From JARIHD01 sp036392795 (GTDB taxonomy: Bacteria; Patescibacteriota; Saccharimonadia; Saccharimonadales; UBA4665): a stretch of DNA of 52,249 nt. Below the pieces are notes generated by a model that ran no database searches, was not told the origin of the DNA, and worked only from the letters and a program-made list of their open reading frames with translations. The stretch lies in the NCBI GenBank assembly GCA_036392795.1, contig DASVXH010000044.1, positions 1-52,249 on the forward strand, given 5' to 3'. Positions 33,438 to 41,119 of the stretch are shown here, in pieces (the first letter of the stretch is position 1; every line of letters begins with the position of its first letter). A program made the translations under genes and the position numbers.

Positions 33438-33511
33438 TGCCTTGTCGTCTAATGGTAGGACACTTGTCTCTGGAACAAGCAATTGTGGTTCGAATCCACA
33501 CGAGGCAGCCA
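33438..33511 (+). tRNA. tRNA-Gln(CTG)
   Basis: Acceptor TGCCTTG/CGAGGCA with one G-T pair, D-arm GTC...GAC, anticodon stem CTTGT/ACAAG with loop CTCTGGA (anticodon CTG, reads CAG), T-arm TGTGGTTCGAATCCACA, discriminator G and encoded CCA. It starts 2 nt after the T run of a terminator, so any transcript from the promoter at 33296 must read through that terminator to make this tRNA. Confidence 0.93.
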
Positions 33512-33512
33512 G

Positions 33513-33589
33513 TGGGGAGTAGACAAATCGGTACAGTCGCTTGCCTTTGAAGCAAGAATTTGAAGGTTCGAGCCCTTCCTCCCCAGCCA
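33513..33589 (+). tRNA. tRNA-Gln(TTG), second copy
   Basis: Acceptor TGGGGAG/CTCCCCA, D-arm GAC...GTC, anticodon stem CTTGC/GCAAG with loop CTTTGAA (anticodon TTG, reads CAA and by wobble CAG), T-arm GAAGGTTCGAGCCCTTC, discriminator G, CCA encoded. One base separates it from the CTG tRNA, so both are processed from one precursor. Its acceptor 3' half CTCCCCA is the same as the orphan tRNA end at 25403-25409. Confidence 0.93.
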
Positions 33590-33683
33590 GGAATTATTAC
33601 AGATAAGAAGCCGAGCGATTTGCTCTGGCTTTTGGTCTAACTTTCTAATCTGTAGATTGGGTTCGAACCCTTCATGGTAGCCA
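33584..33683 (+). repeat. Repeat copy B: tRNA end, terminator and tRNA-like tail
   Basis: The partner of copy A (31858-31963). It starts within the last bases of tRNA-Gln(TTG) and contains the tRNA operon terminator AGCCGAGC/GCTCTGGCT plus TTTT (33609-33633). It ends with GGGTTCGAACCC...GTAGCCA, a tRNA 3'-end look-alike whose T-stem pairs poorly and which lacks a matching 5' half. Being next to the tRNA it terminates, copy B looks like the original context. Confidence 0.8.
33609..33633 (+). terminator. Terminator of the tRNA-Gln pair
   Basis: AGCCGAGC pairs with GCTC(T)GGCT, one bulged T, loop GATTT, followed by TTTT, 20 nt after the CCA of tRNA-Gln(TTG). The same hairpin stands without a tRNA at 31883-31909. 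Confidence 0.7.
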
Positions 33684-33750
33684 AGGTTATTTTCACGCCC
33701 GTCCAAATGATAGCTTTTATAATAAATTCGAGGGTGCTATTCTGGTGCTT

Positions 33751-34383
33751 ATGTCATTCCCTATAGACTTTAAACAACAATTGGTGGCGGCTTACGATGC
33801 CGACGCAGATCGTAGAAGTATCCGGAAAGACCGACACGGCTGGAAGGCTGAAGTCAGAGATTTATTTATAGATCGCCTCAAGCGTGAAGGCAAAAAGAGC
33901 ATCCTAGAAGTCGGGGCGGGAGCTGGTGTTGACGCGCAATTTTTCTCGTCTAAAGGCTTTGATGTTTTGGCGACCGATCTGTCGCCTAAGATGGTAGATG
34001 CCTGCCGGGCGGCGGGGCTTACCAGTGCAATACTTGATGTATACGATATAAACTCTCTCGGCCGAAGATTTGATGCGGTGTTTTCTATGAACGTCCTGCT
34101 TCATATTCCCCCGGAGGACCTGGGGCAAATTCTGGCGAACATAGCCAGTGTCTTAGAAAAAGGCGGCCTCTTCTTTTATGGCGTATATGGCGGCACAACA
34201 AAGGAGGAGATAACAACCGACCCAACTCGTATGAATCTACCTCGATATTTTTCTTTCTTAAATGACGAAGCCCTACTTAATTTTATAGGCCACCAATATG
34301 AAATCGTTGACTTCAAATCGATAGGCATCAAAGATGAGCAGGCCGGCCTTCATTTTCAGTTCTTACTACTCAGAAAAATATAA
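33751..34383 (+). CDS. SAM-dependent class I methyltransferase
   Basis: A protein of 210 aa. Motif I ILEVGAGAGVDAQFF (51-65), then VLATDLSPKMVDACR (motif II acidic loop), FDAVFSMNVLLHIPPEDL (post II) and LEKGGLFFYGVYGG (motif III) identify a Rossmann-fold methyltransferase, probably acting on a small molecule. The start is ATG 33751 with TATTCT 7 nt upstream; a GTG at 33745 is possible. The substrate is unknown. It is the first chromosomal gene beyond the tRNA region. Confidence 0.85.
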   Translation: MSFPIDFKQQLVAAYDADADRRSIRKDRHGWKAEVRDLFIDRLKREGKKSILEVGAGAGVDAQFFSSKGFDVLATDLSPKMVDACRAAGLTSAILDVYDINSLGRRFDAVFSMNVLLHIPPEDLGQILANIASVLEKGGLFFYGVYGGTTKEEITTDPTRMNLPRYFSFLNDEALLNFIGHQYEIVDFKSIGIKDEQAGLHFQFLLLRKI

Positions 34384-34435
34384 GCCGTTGGCTTAGGAAC
34401 AAGAATCTACTTACCTGCATCTTAAGGATCCAATG

Positions 34436-35200
34436 CTAATGCGGTCGCTTGCCTTCATAAGCGTAGGCCCGTTCAACGGTTGCCACTAGTACGTAGGCAT
34501 ATTGGCTGGTTAGGGTTTTGTGGATCTGTTCGGCATCGGGAGCGACGTCGTTTTTATAGTAGACACCCTTGTTACCCACGGATACCTTCAGCCAGTCAAA
34601 ATCTTTCACTTCTTTTTCACCGTATTTAACTTTGAGGGTGGTTTTGGAATTTTCTTGTATATAGGTAGTTCCCGGCAGGTCGGATATCAGGTATTTGCCG
34701 TTAAACCTTTCGCCGATGTCGGTGGTATGCCTGGTTGCATAATAACGATCGTAATAATTCTCAATCATACCCGCAAGAGTGTTTGTTTTGTTGTAATATG
34801 GCTTCCAGTGCTGAGCGGCCAGACCGTCGCCAAGGGTTAACATGGTAGACCGAAAATCGCCATTGAAGCCATAGTAGTGTGTAATAATTAGTGAACATGT
34901 CACCTTGTAATCGGCAGATGCCCGTAACTCACTAAAGCCTTTGGTACAACGGTCCAAAACCGCTTCCCCGCCCTTTGAAAAAAGGCTGGTATTTTCTATG
35001 ACTGCAAAATCTTGCTTAATCTGTCCTAAAGTCTGTGATCGTTTGTCTGTTACCAGCGAATTACGGGGGTCGATATTTTTAACACCCGGCCTATTGACGG
35101 CAATAACTACCAACACAGAGAGTAGTAAACAAATCAGTAGTAGCAATGCCAGGGACTTTTTGGTGCCTAATTGATTCGGAAAATTTTTACTAACCGTCAC
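34436..35200 (-). CDS. Hypothetical membrane-anchored protein
   Basis: A protein of 254 aa from GTG 35200, with TACGAT 6 nt upstream (leaderless type). One N-terminal membrane helix (SLALLLLICLLLSVLVVIAV, about residues 15-34) anchors an external domain with two Cys (DRCTKGF, KVTCSLI) and a Tyr/Lys-rich central part (HYYGFNGDFR, ENYYDRYYATRH). It is not a recognised family. A surface or periplasm-like location is inferred. It is divergent from the next membrane protein. Confidence 0.65.
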   Translation of the reverse strand: MTVSKNFPNQLGTKKSLALLLLICLLLSVLVVIAVNRPGVKNIDPRNSLVTDKRSQTLGQIKQDFAVIENTSLFSKGGEAVLDRCTKGFSELRASADYKVTCSLIITHYYGFNGDFRSTMLTLGDGLAAQHWKPYYNKTNTLAGMIENYYDRYYATRHTTDIGERFNGKYLISDLPGTTYIQENSKTTLKVKYGEKEVKDFDWLKVSVGNKGVYYKNDVAPDAEQIHKTLTSQYAYVLVATVERAYAYEGKRPH

Positions 35201-35260
35201 CAGCTAATCGTAACACATATAAAAAGGACAACCACAATGGCTGCGTGCTATTATTAGAGT

Positions 35261-35701
35261 ATGGACGAATTGCCGAAAGATCGGGGGCAACAATTCAAAC
35301 AGCCTGCTCCAGAACAAAAAACGGAACAACCTGAAATTATCGTCGATAATCAGCCCGCACGTGTGGAAATTAAAATTAGCACGTATGTCTTTTGGGTCAT
35401 TGGTACCCTATTCCTGATTGCCGTGATTTTTGGACTGCCTATGGGCGTAGCCCAAAAGGATGAGTCGGCCTTATCGCTCCTCTATATGTCTTTTATAGAA
35501 TTGGTATTCTTATCTTGGATTATCATTTTAGTCCCTCCCGCTTGGCCCGTATTGTTTTCGGCATTCTTCTTTTACTACAAAGCTCGAAAGACAGGAAAAA
35601 CTTCATATTTGCGAATCGCCGAGACTGCAATTATCGCCATAGGTGCATTCCTGGCCTACTCCCTCTATGATCTACTGGCCAATGAACAATCAGACTCATA
35701 G
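35261..35701 (+). CDS. Small three-helix membrane protein
   Basis: A protein of 146 aa. A hydrophilic Gln/Pro-rich N-terminus of about 45 residues is followed by three hydrophobic helices (about 43-62, 80-106, 119-137). Unrecognised. TATTAT (35249-35254) ends 6 nt before the ATG. Its end overlaps the UbiA gene by 20 nt, so it is probably co-expressed with it and might assist it in the membrane. Confidence 0.65.
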   Translation: MDELPKDRGQQFKQPAPEQKTEQPEIIVDNQPARVEIKISTYVFWVIGTLFLIAVIFGLPMGVAQKDESALSLLYMSFIELVFLSWIIILVPPAWPVLFSAFFFYYKARKTGKTSYLRIAETAIIAIGAFLAYSLYDLLANEQSDS

Positions 35702-36530
35702 CCAACTTTCGGACGCCGAACGAAAAAAGATAATCAGTAAGTCCCGATTACTTGCCAGGTTGGCGCGTCCTCAAAACACGCGTTTGAGTATACTTTTGTT
35801 TGCTGCGGCCGGAATAGCGGACAATCTGAATGTGGGGCAGCTGGTGGTCGGCTCCTTCACTATCTTTTGCCTGTATGCCACCGCGAACAGTCTAAATGAT
35901 CTGGCGGATGTCGACATCGACCGTGCGAATAACCGTAATCTACCCCTGGCTGCTGGGGCACTTGGCAGGCAAGATGCCAAGAAAGCGGGTTTTCTTTTTT
36001 TGGTGTTGTCTTTAATCGGCGCAGCATCGACGACAAATGTGGCCTTACTCGCAACAGTCCTCAGTGGTTTAATGCTAGGGGTGGCTTACTCGTGGCAGCC
36101 AATTGCGCTCGAAAGACGGGGCTTACTCGGGACCTTATGTCTGTCCCTTTGCTATGTTGGTATACCCATTGCCCTGGCCTGGTCATTCAACGAATATCAA
36201 TCCTATGATTGGAAGCTACTCCTTGGGATTACCATTCTTGAAAGTTCGGTATTGCTTTTTAAAGACTTCAAAGATGAACGAGGCGATCGTGCTTTTGGCA
36301 AAAGAACCCCTCTCGTTCGGTATGGCCAGAAAGGGCTGTATTATCTGGCGGCTATCTTTTTTATTCTAGGCTGTATTACCACTTATCATAAGATGGGAAC
36401 GGCGTATATAATTGGTGTCTTGATATGCGCCGCCGCACTGGCTTTGCTGTTTACGATCAACCAGTCTAAACGAGGAATATATGCCTACAACGGGGGTATG
36501 CTTCTTATCGCGGGCAGTGTACTATTTTGA
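35682..36530 (+). CDS. UbiA-family prenyltransferase
   Basis: A protein of 282 aa with about eight membrane helices. The first Asp-rich motif is NDLADVDIDRANNRN (from residue 72), and the second is DFKDERGDRAFGKRT (about 205): both UbiA magnesium-diphosphate sites are intact. Family members transfer a prenyl chain to an aromatic ring, a sugar phosphate or a similar acceptor at the membrane. The acceptor cannot be told from sequence. The start is placed at ATG 35682, overlapping the preceding membrane protein; a longer frame from 35643 is unlikely. Confidence 0.85.
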   Translation: MNNQTHSQLSDAERKKIISKSRLLARLARPQNTRLSILLFAAAGIADNLNVGQLVVGSFTIFCLYATANSLNDLADVDIDRANNRNLPLAAGALGRQDAKKAGFLFLVLSLIGAASTTNVALLATVLSGLMLGVAYSWQPIALERRGLLGTLCLSLCYVGIPIALAWSFNEYQSYDWKLLLGITILESSVLLFKDFKDERGDRAFGKRTPLVRYGQKGLYYLAAIFFILGCITTYHKMGTAYIIGVLICAAALALLFTINQSKRGIYAYNGGMLLIAGSVLF

Positions 36531-36585
36531 TATCTTAAGTTCATTGGTTATTTGTGACGGTACGTAGGAAATTTTTTATTAAATC

Positions 36586-37335
36586 CTATTCGCATACAAA
36601 TATGTTTTGATCTCCAAAGGCGTTTCCTATTGACACTGTTGGCCAGTCATGAGCATACGCATGAGTTTGTTGCCGACAATGTTGAGACATTAAAAGATAG
36701 AGCGCCCGAAGACGATTAACCTCGTCCGGGCGAACGATCGTGGCAAGATCGGCCGCGATCAACCCCAGCTCTCGTATGGATTTAGGTATTGAAGGGGACG
36801 TACCCTGAGGATATATTCTGGCGGAGTGTCTAGCTCTGCCCAGACGGAAGTAGTTATCCGTATCGTCGTTATCTCTGAAGCGATTAGGCTGTGGACTTTC
36901 TATCCAGGACAGTACTGTTGCGCGTCGTAAGCAGTCCCTTACAACTTGGGGGCGAATAGGGTTTGGTGCAGAGGGCGAAAATTCCCGAATCTTGTATTCG
37001 ACGGTCCTGGGATTTTTGTCGTATTTTGTGACTCTGGGGTCATTCATCGAGGCAATTATATCCCTGTACAGAATAGGAGCTTCGGCCGGGTTTTGGGGTG
37101 CATAGAGCGGTTTTCGATCTGCAGAGAATGCCACATTCCATGCTTGGGCATTTCCCTGCCAGTGTAGTCGCGCCCGGTCTGTTACTGTTAGGGCCCGACC
37201 TTCATGAAAAGTTATGGCAGAGGTGATACTCTGGACATGTATCCCGGGCAGCATAAGTGCCATATCTATACATTCACCCAAAAGCTCCTGATAAGAAGTT
37301 TCGTTGACTTGAAAGTTTTCGATCTTGACTGCCAT
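36586..37335 (-). CDS. Hypothetical protein, 249 aa
   Basis: Unrecognised soluble protein. Features seen are LMLPGIHVQSITSAITFHEGRALTVTDRARLHWQG near the start, a basic central part (RRATVLSWIESPQPNRFRDNDDTDNYFRLGRARHSARIYPQG) and a helical end. A TATACT lies 10 nt before the ATG. It stands alone between the UbiA and hydrolase genes. Confidence 0.6.
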   Translation of the reverse strand: MAVKIENFQVNETSYQELLGECIDMALMLPGIHVQSITSAITFHEGRALTVTDRARLHWQGNAQAWNVAFSADRKPLYAPQNPAEAPILYRDIIASMNDPRVTKYDKNPRTVEYKIREFSPSAPNPIRPQVVRDCLRRATVLSWIESPQPNRFRDNDDTDNYFRLGRARHSARIYPQGTSPSIPKSIRELGLIAADLATIVRPDEVNRLRALYLLMSQHCRQQTHAYAHDWPTVSIGNAFGDQNIFVCE

Positions 37336-37414
37336 TACTTTTGAAAGTATAACTCACGGCAAACCGCCTGCCTATATTGCTCGAAACGGGATAGAGTCCA
37401 ACAAATGACGTGCG

Positions 37415-38296
37415 TCAGAGCTCTAACAAATTACTGACGGCTTCTATAACCTCGTTAGGCTTTTCTTCGGGCAAAAGATGACCGCCATTTATCGGTTTAC
37501 CCGTGGCATGGGGAGCCCAAAATTGCCAGGTTTTTAACGGATCAAACGGCAACTCCATGCCCTTAGGATCTTGCCACAAAATAGATACGGGAATATTTAT
37601 TTTCTTACCAGCGGTCCTGTCTTCGGCATCATGGCCCCCATCTACGAAAGCGCCGGCACGGTAATCTTCGCAGATGGCATGAATGCTTTCGGGGTTAGAA
37701 AGCGCTGTTAGGTATTCCGAGCGGATATCTGCAGGCAGAGCGCTAGGATTCTTACACCAACTATTCAGGGTGTGATCGAGAAACGTTTTAGTACTGGCTT
37801 GTAATATCTTTTCGGGAAAATTAAAAGGCTGGGCCAAGAAAAATTGATGGTACCCAAACACGCCAAAAATTCCCTGTAAACTTTCCCACATATTTACCGT
37901 TGGAATAACGTCTAGGATTAGTAAATGCGTCACCGCTTCAGGATAGTCGAGCGCCAGGCGGAATCCAACTAATCCTCCTCGATCGTGCCCAACTATGGCA
38001 AACTTCTCATGCCCAAGCTTTTTCATAAGCTCGTAGATATCTTTCGCCATGGTGCGTTTCGAATAAGCGGTATGTTTTTCATCGCCCTTTGGCTTGTCGC
38101 TCAGCCCGTAGCCACGTAAATCGGGGCATACAACCTTGTACTTTTTAGTTAATTCCGGCGCGACATATCGCCATGCTAAATGGGTTTCGGGAAACCCATG
38201 AAGTAATACTAGGGGCATGCCGTTGCCACCAGTTGCAACATGCAACTTTACCCCGTCCGCCTCGATAAATGTATATGACAATGCTTCAATTTTCAT
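37415..38296 (-). CDS. Alpha/beta hydrolase, haloacetate dehalogenase / epoxide hydrolase type
   Basis: A protein of 293 aa. HGFPETHLAWR forms the oxyanion loop and IVGHDRGG places an Asp nucleophile (D105), with GLSDKP and the C-terminal GGHLLPEE supplying the His. An Asp nucleophile at GHDRGG is typical of fluoroacetate dehalogenase and epoxide hydrolase-like enzymes rather than esterases. The substrate is unknown. ATG 38296 has AGGAGG 5 nt upstream, in contrast to the leaderless genes around it. Confidence 0.85.
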   Translation of the reverse strand: MKIEALSYTFIEADGVKLHVATGGNGMPLVLLHGFPETHLAWRYVAPELTKKYKVVCPDLRGYGLSDKPKGDEKHTAYSKRTMAKDIYELMKKLGHEKFAIVGHDRGGLVGFRLALDYPEAVTHLLILDVIPTVNMWESLQGIFGVFGYHQFFLAQPFNFPEKILQASTKTFLDHTLNSWCKNPSALPADIRSEYLTALSNPESIHAICEDYRAGAFVDGGHDAEDRTAGKKINIPVSILWQDPKGMELPFDPLKTWQFWAPHATGKPINGGHLLPEEKPNEVIEAVSNLLEL

Positions 38297-38559
38297 GTGC
38301 ACCTCCTATGCCATTATAGCCCTCAAACCCCCTTTACGCATCGTTGGGGCCATCTGGCTTTTCACCGCGCAAGGGGATGCTTCTAGGTTATTCGGACGCC
38401 TTTTTCGACGTACATCATGTCCGAATGGGCACAGGATGCGGCTTAGCTATTTATTGTCTTGACTGGAGATAAAGCGATGACTCGCATGAACGCGGGGCCG
38501 AAGAACTGCTGTTTGCTATACTACTTATGATAGTAAAACGACAAGCATAGGAGGCAGGT

Positions 38560-38931
38560 ATGGCAAAATATGTAGATGGATTTATCCTGGTAGTGCCGTC
38601 CGATAAAACGGACGAATACAAAAAAATGGCTTCTGAAGGCCGCGACATCTGGATGAAACACGGCGCCTTGGCCTACTATGAGTGTCGTGGTGACGACCTA
38701 AAGCCACAAGAAATGGGCCCGGAGAAAACTCGTGCTTTTAGCGAGATGGCTGACGCCAAAGAGGGCGATACGATATGGTTCTCGTTCATAGTATTCAAGT
38801 CTAAAGAACACCGCGACGAGGTGAATGCGAAGGTAATGGAAGAAATGAGCCACCAAGATGGCCCCGAAATTATGCCCTTTGATATGAAGCGTATGGCGTA
38901 TGGAGGATTTAAGGTTGAAGTGGAGGGTTAA
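38560..38931 (+). CDS. DUF1428 family protein
   Basis: A protein of 123 aa with the family pattern: YVDGFILVVPSDKTDEYKKMA, the central YYECRGDDL and WFSFIVFKSKEHRDEVNAKVM, and the end FDMKRMAYGGFKV. These dimeric ferredoxin-like proteins (E. coli YbaA type) have no settled function. AGGAGG lies just before the ATG. Its last 23 nt overlap the convergent gene ending at 38909. Confidence 0.9.
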   Translation: MAKYVDGFILVVPSDKTDEYKKMASEGRDIWMKHGALAYYECRGDDLKPQEMGPEKTRAFSEMADAKEGDTIWFSFIVFKSKEHRDEVNAKVMEEMSHQDGPEIMPFDMKRMAYGGFKVEVEG

Positions 38932-39634
38932 CGATTGCGGCAGCACCATGGGCGGTGCCTGGTAAAAACCCAAATACCGGATTCTTTTCTTTGTCCTCGT
39001 TTGGCCTTTGTTTTCCGCCGTCGGAGACCAGGAAGATCATAGCATTGCCTTTTGGTGTAACCTGGTACACGCGGTCGTCGGCCACTCCCCTGGAATGCAT
39101 GGCATCGGCGTACTCTTCGTAAGCGTCAACTTGGCGGTATGCCTCCTGGTGAGTTGTGGGCGTAACGTACTCTTCTTCAACCAGTTGCCCTATACCTGGA
39201 TGGTAAACGACTAGTCCTTGTACAATGTCAAAGAAGTTAAACGGAGGCGATTCCTCATTTCCTGGCTGGCCCCTAAGTTCTTCTAACATATATGTAAGCA
39301 ATTTTCCCCCGAACAGCTGCCTTGTTGGACCTTTCTTTTTTGGCCCTAGGACTTCTGGCCGATGAAAGTCATAGGCCAGCCATCTACCAGGGCAAGCATG
39401 ATGATAGCTAACGCCATCTGGCTGCTCTTGGTCTGGATAGAGGAGCTTCTCGCTTATAATCGTTCCCTTTAGCATGCCTGTATAGGAATCGGGGTTTTTG
39501 CAGGCGGGGTCAAGCAGGTAAACTGGCCGTATCGCAGCATTGATTAGCTTTCTCTGAATGGGATGTCTTTTAAAGTAGTCTCTAATATCTTCGAGCCTAA
39601 TTTGACTCGTCTGTTTTGGTTTTTGCTCAGTCAT
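38909..39634 (-). CDS. Hypothetical protein, 241 aa
   Basis: Unrecognised soluble protein with many Pro, Tyr and Gly residues and three Cys or His clusters (CKNPDSYTG, YHHACPGRWL). Normal start; TAGCAT 7 nt upstream is a possible leaderless -10 box. It overlaps the DUF1428 gene tail to tail by 23 nt. Confidence 0.6.
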   Translation of the reverse strand: MTEQKPKQTSQIRLEDIRDYFKRHPIQRKLINAAIRPVYLLDPACKNPDSYTGMLKGTIISEKLLYPDQEQPDGVSYHHACPGRWLAYDFHRPEVLGPKKKGPTRQLFGGKLLTYMLEELRGQPGNEESPPFNFFDIVQGLVVYHPGIGQLVEEEYVTPTTHQEAYRQVDAYEEYADAMHSRGVADDRVYQVTPKGNAMIFLVSDGGKQRPNEDKEKNPVFGFLPGTAHGAAAIVNPPLQP

Positions 39635-39697
39635 GCGTTTGATGCTACTAAAAAATAGCCTCTATGGCAATTCAAAAAAACGACTATAGTAAAGGGC

Positions 39698-39726
39698 TTG
39701 CTCCACATTATTGATAACCTTATAAT
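39698..39726 (+). promoter_or_regulatory. Promoter of a small transcript
   Basis: TTGCTC (39698-39703), 17 nt, TATAAT (39721-39726). The only things downstream before the terminator hairpin at 39831 are a short reading frame and the convergent end of the epoxide hydrolase gene. Confidence 0.5.
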
Positions 39727-39735
39727 CTTTTGTTT

Positions 39736-39885
39736 ATGAGTCATCTAGAACAGTACATAGAGCTACGGCCATCATTTTTATGGTTGGCTACGCGGGGCTG
39801 CGATGACGGATGGTTTTCTCTATTCCTAGAAAAGGCGCAGGATCAGTGCGCCTTTAGGTTTTGGACTAGGGCCAGATTTGCTTAG
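39736..39885 (+). CDS. Possible 49-aa leaderless small protein
   Basis: The ATG 9 nt after TATAAT opens a 49-codon frame rich in Trp, Phe, Leu and Arg (for example SFLWLATRGCDDGWFSLFLEKA, then CAFRFWTRARFA) ending TAG 39883-39885. The frame runs through the hairpin 39831-39855, which could instead end the transcript as a small RNA of about 125 nt. No homology can be judged here. Confidence 0.3.
   Translation: MSHLEQYIELRPSFLWLATRGCDDGWFSLFLEKAQDQCAFRFWTRARFA
39831..39855. terminator. Terminator hairpin after the epoxide hydrolase gene
   Basis: AAAGGCGCA/TGCGCCTTT, perfect 9 bp around GGATCAG, with T-rich flanks on both strands, 27 nt beyond the stop of the minus-strand gene at 39882. Confidence 0.65.
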
Positions 39886-41030
39886 CGAAGGTCGCTAAAG
39901 AATTCTCTAACGTCGTTGCTCCAGACTTTTGGTACTTCCAGCGCTGCGTAGTGGCCGCCCTTTTCGTATTCGGTCCAGCGAACGATGTTGTTGCCTTGTT
40001 CGCCGAAGTGACGGATAGCAACGTCCCCTTCTTGGAATACGGCTACGCCGGTGGGTACCCCGGAATTTGCCTTGGGCGCCCAAGCATTCGGATCGTGTGC
40101 GTTCTGATAATACAGGTTGATTGACGAACCAGCGGTGCCGGTTGCCCAATAGATTACAAAGTTAATCAGGAAGCGGTCGTGGCTGACCATTTTTGGGCTG
40201 CGGCCAAAGTTGGTAAAGAGTTCGCTCATCCAAGCCATTAGGCCTGCAGGCGAATCGGTAATTGCATAGGACAAAGACTGCGGGCGCGATGAGTGCAACA
40301 TATTAAAGCCAAAGTACTTGTTCATAAATTCCTGCAAGCGGCCCATGCGTTCTTTTTCGGCGACAGTAAAGCCGGCGATTACGTTCTCGTCGACCGGACC
40401 CATAGGAATGAAGCCCATGGTAGCGGCATTGACGTGCACGCCGATGATGTTCTTTGGAAACTGGCGGGCGATTTCTGGCGCGATCACTGCACCGGCGTCG
40501 GCACCTTGCACGCCGTATTTTTCGTAGCCGAGGCGCTGCATTAGTTCGTTCAGGGCCTTTGCGATGCGGCCGTCATTCCAGCCGTCCTCTTTTGTCGGGC
40601 CGGAAAAACCAAAACCAGGCAATGTAGGAATGACCAGGTCAAAGGCTTGGTCGGCCTTGCCACCGTGCTTTACGGGGTTGGTCAGTGGTTCGATAACGTC
40701 CAGGAATTCAACAAAAGAACCTGGCCAGCCGTGAATGAGCATCAGTGGAGTGGCGCTGTCTTCTTCGGATTTAACGTGCAGAAAGTGAAAATTCTGGCCG
40801 TCGATTTCAGTCGTAAACTGAGGGTATTTGTTGATATCGGCCTCGGCCTCGCGCCAGTTAAATTTGTGTTGCGCATGGCCGACCAGCTCTTTTACGTATT
40901 TGAGTGAAGGGCCGGCCTCGATGTCAGTATCGTTGATAACTGCGGGCCAGATGGTTTTTTCCAACCGGGCTTGCAGCTCGTCCAATCGATCTTGAGAGAT
41001 ATTGATTTTGAATGGTTTAATAGTAGCCAT
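39882..41030 (-). CDS. Epoxide hydrolase (EHN + alpha/beta hydrolase)
   Basis: A protein of 382 aa with the microsomal-type layout. An N-terminal EHN domain (FKINISQDRLDELQARLEKTIWP...) is followed by the alpha/beta hydrolase core with HGWPGSFVEF (oxyanion loop), the Asp nucleophile in GVQGADAGAVIAP (near 178) and His in GGHYAALEVP. It hydrolyses epoxides to diols through a covalent Asp ester. AGGAGA lies just before the ATG. The organism's substrate is unknown. Confidence 0.9.
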   Translation of the reverse strand: MATIKPFKINISQDRLDELQARLEKTIWPAVINDTDIEAGPSLKYVKELVGHAQHKFNWREAEADINKYPQFTTEIDGQNFHFLHVKSEEDSATPLMLIHGWPGSFVEFLDVIEPLTNPVKHGGKADQAFDLVIPTLPGFGFSGPTKEDGWNDGRIAKALNELMQRLGYEKYGVQGADAGAVIAPEIARQFPKNIIGVHVNAATMGFIPMGPVDENVIAGFTVAEKERMGRLQEFMNKYFGFNMLHSSRPQSLSYAITDSPAGLMAWMSELFTNFGRSPKMVSHDRFLINFVIYWATGTAGSSINLYYQNAHDPNAWAPKANSGVPTGVAVFQEGDVAIRHFGEQGNNIVRWTEYEKGGHYAALEVPKVWSNDVREFFSDLR

Positions 41031-41119
41031 AACGTTCTCCTGTATTTATTATTTTTGGGCCATACGCCTATTTAACCAAGTGGAGTGCATTGCGGTTTTG
41101 TAAAAAACCGACTAGTTAC

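Noticed and set aside
33337..33706. Two overlapping minus-strand frames across the leader and tRNA-Gln pair
   Set aside because: They are translations of the antisense strand of tRNA genes and the repeat, giving typical tRNA-derived residues, with no start signal.
38217..38462. An 81-codon plus-strand frame before the DUF1428 gene
   Set aside because: It starts inside the opposite-strand hydrolase gene, has a low-complexity Arg/Leu composition and no start signal.
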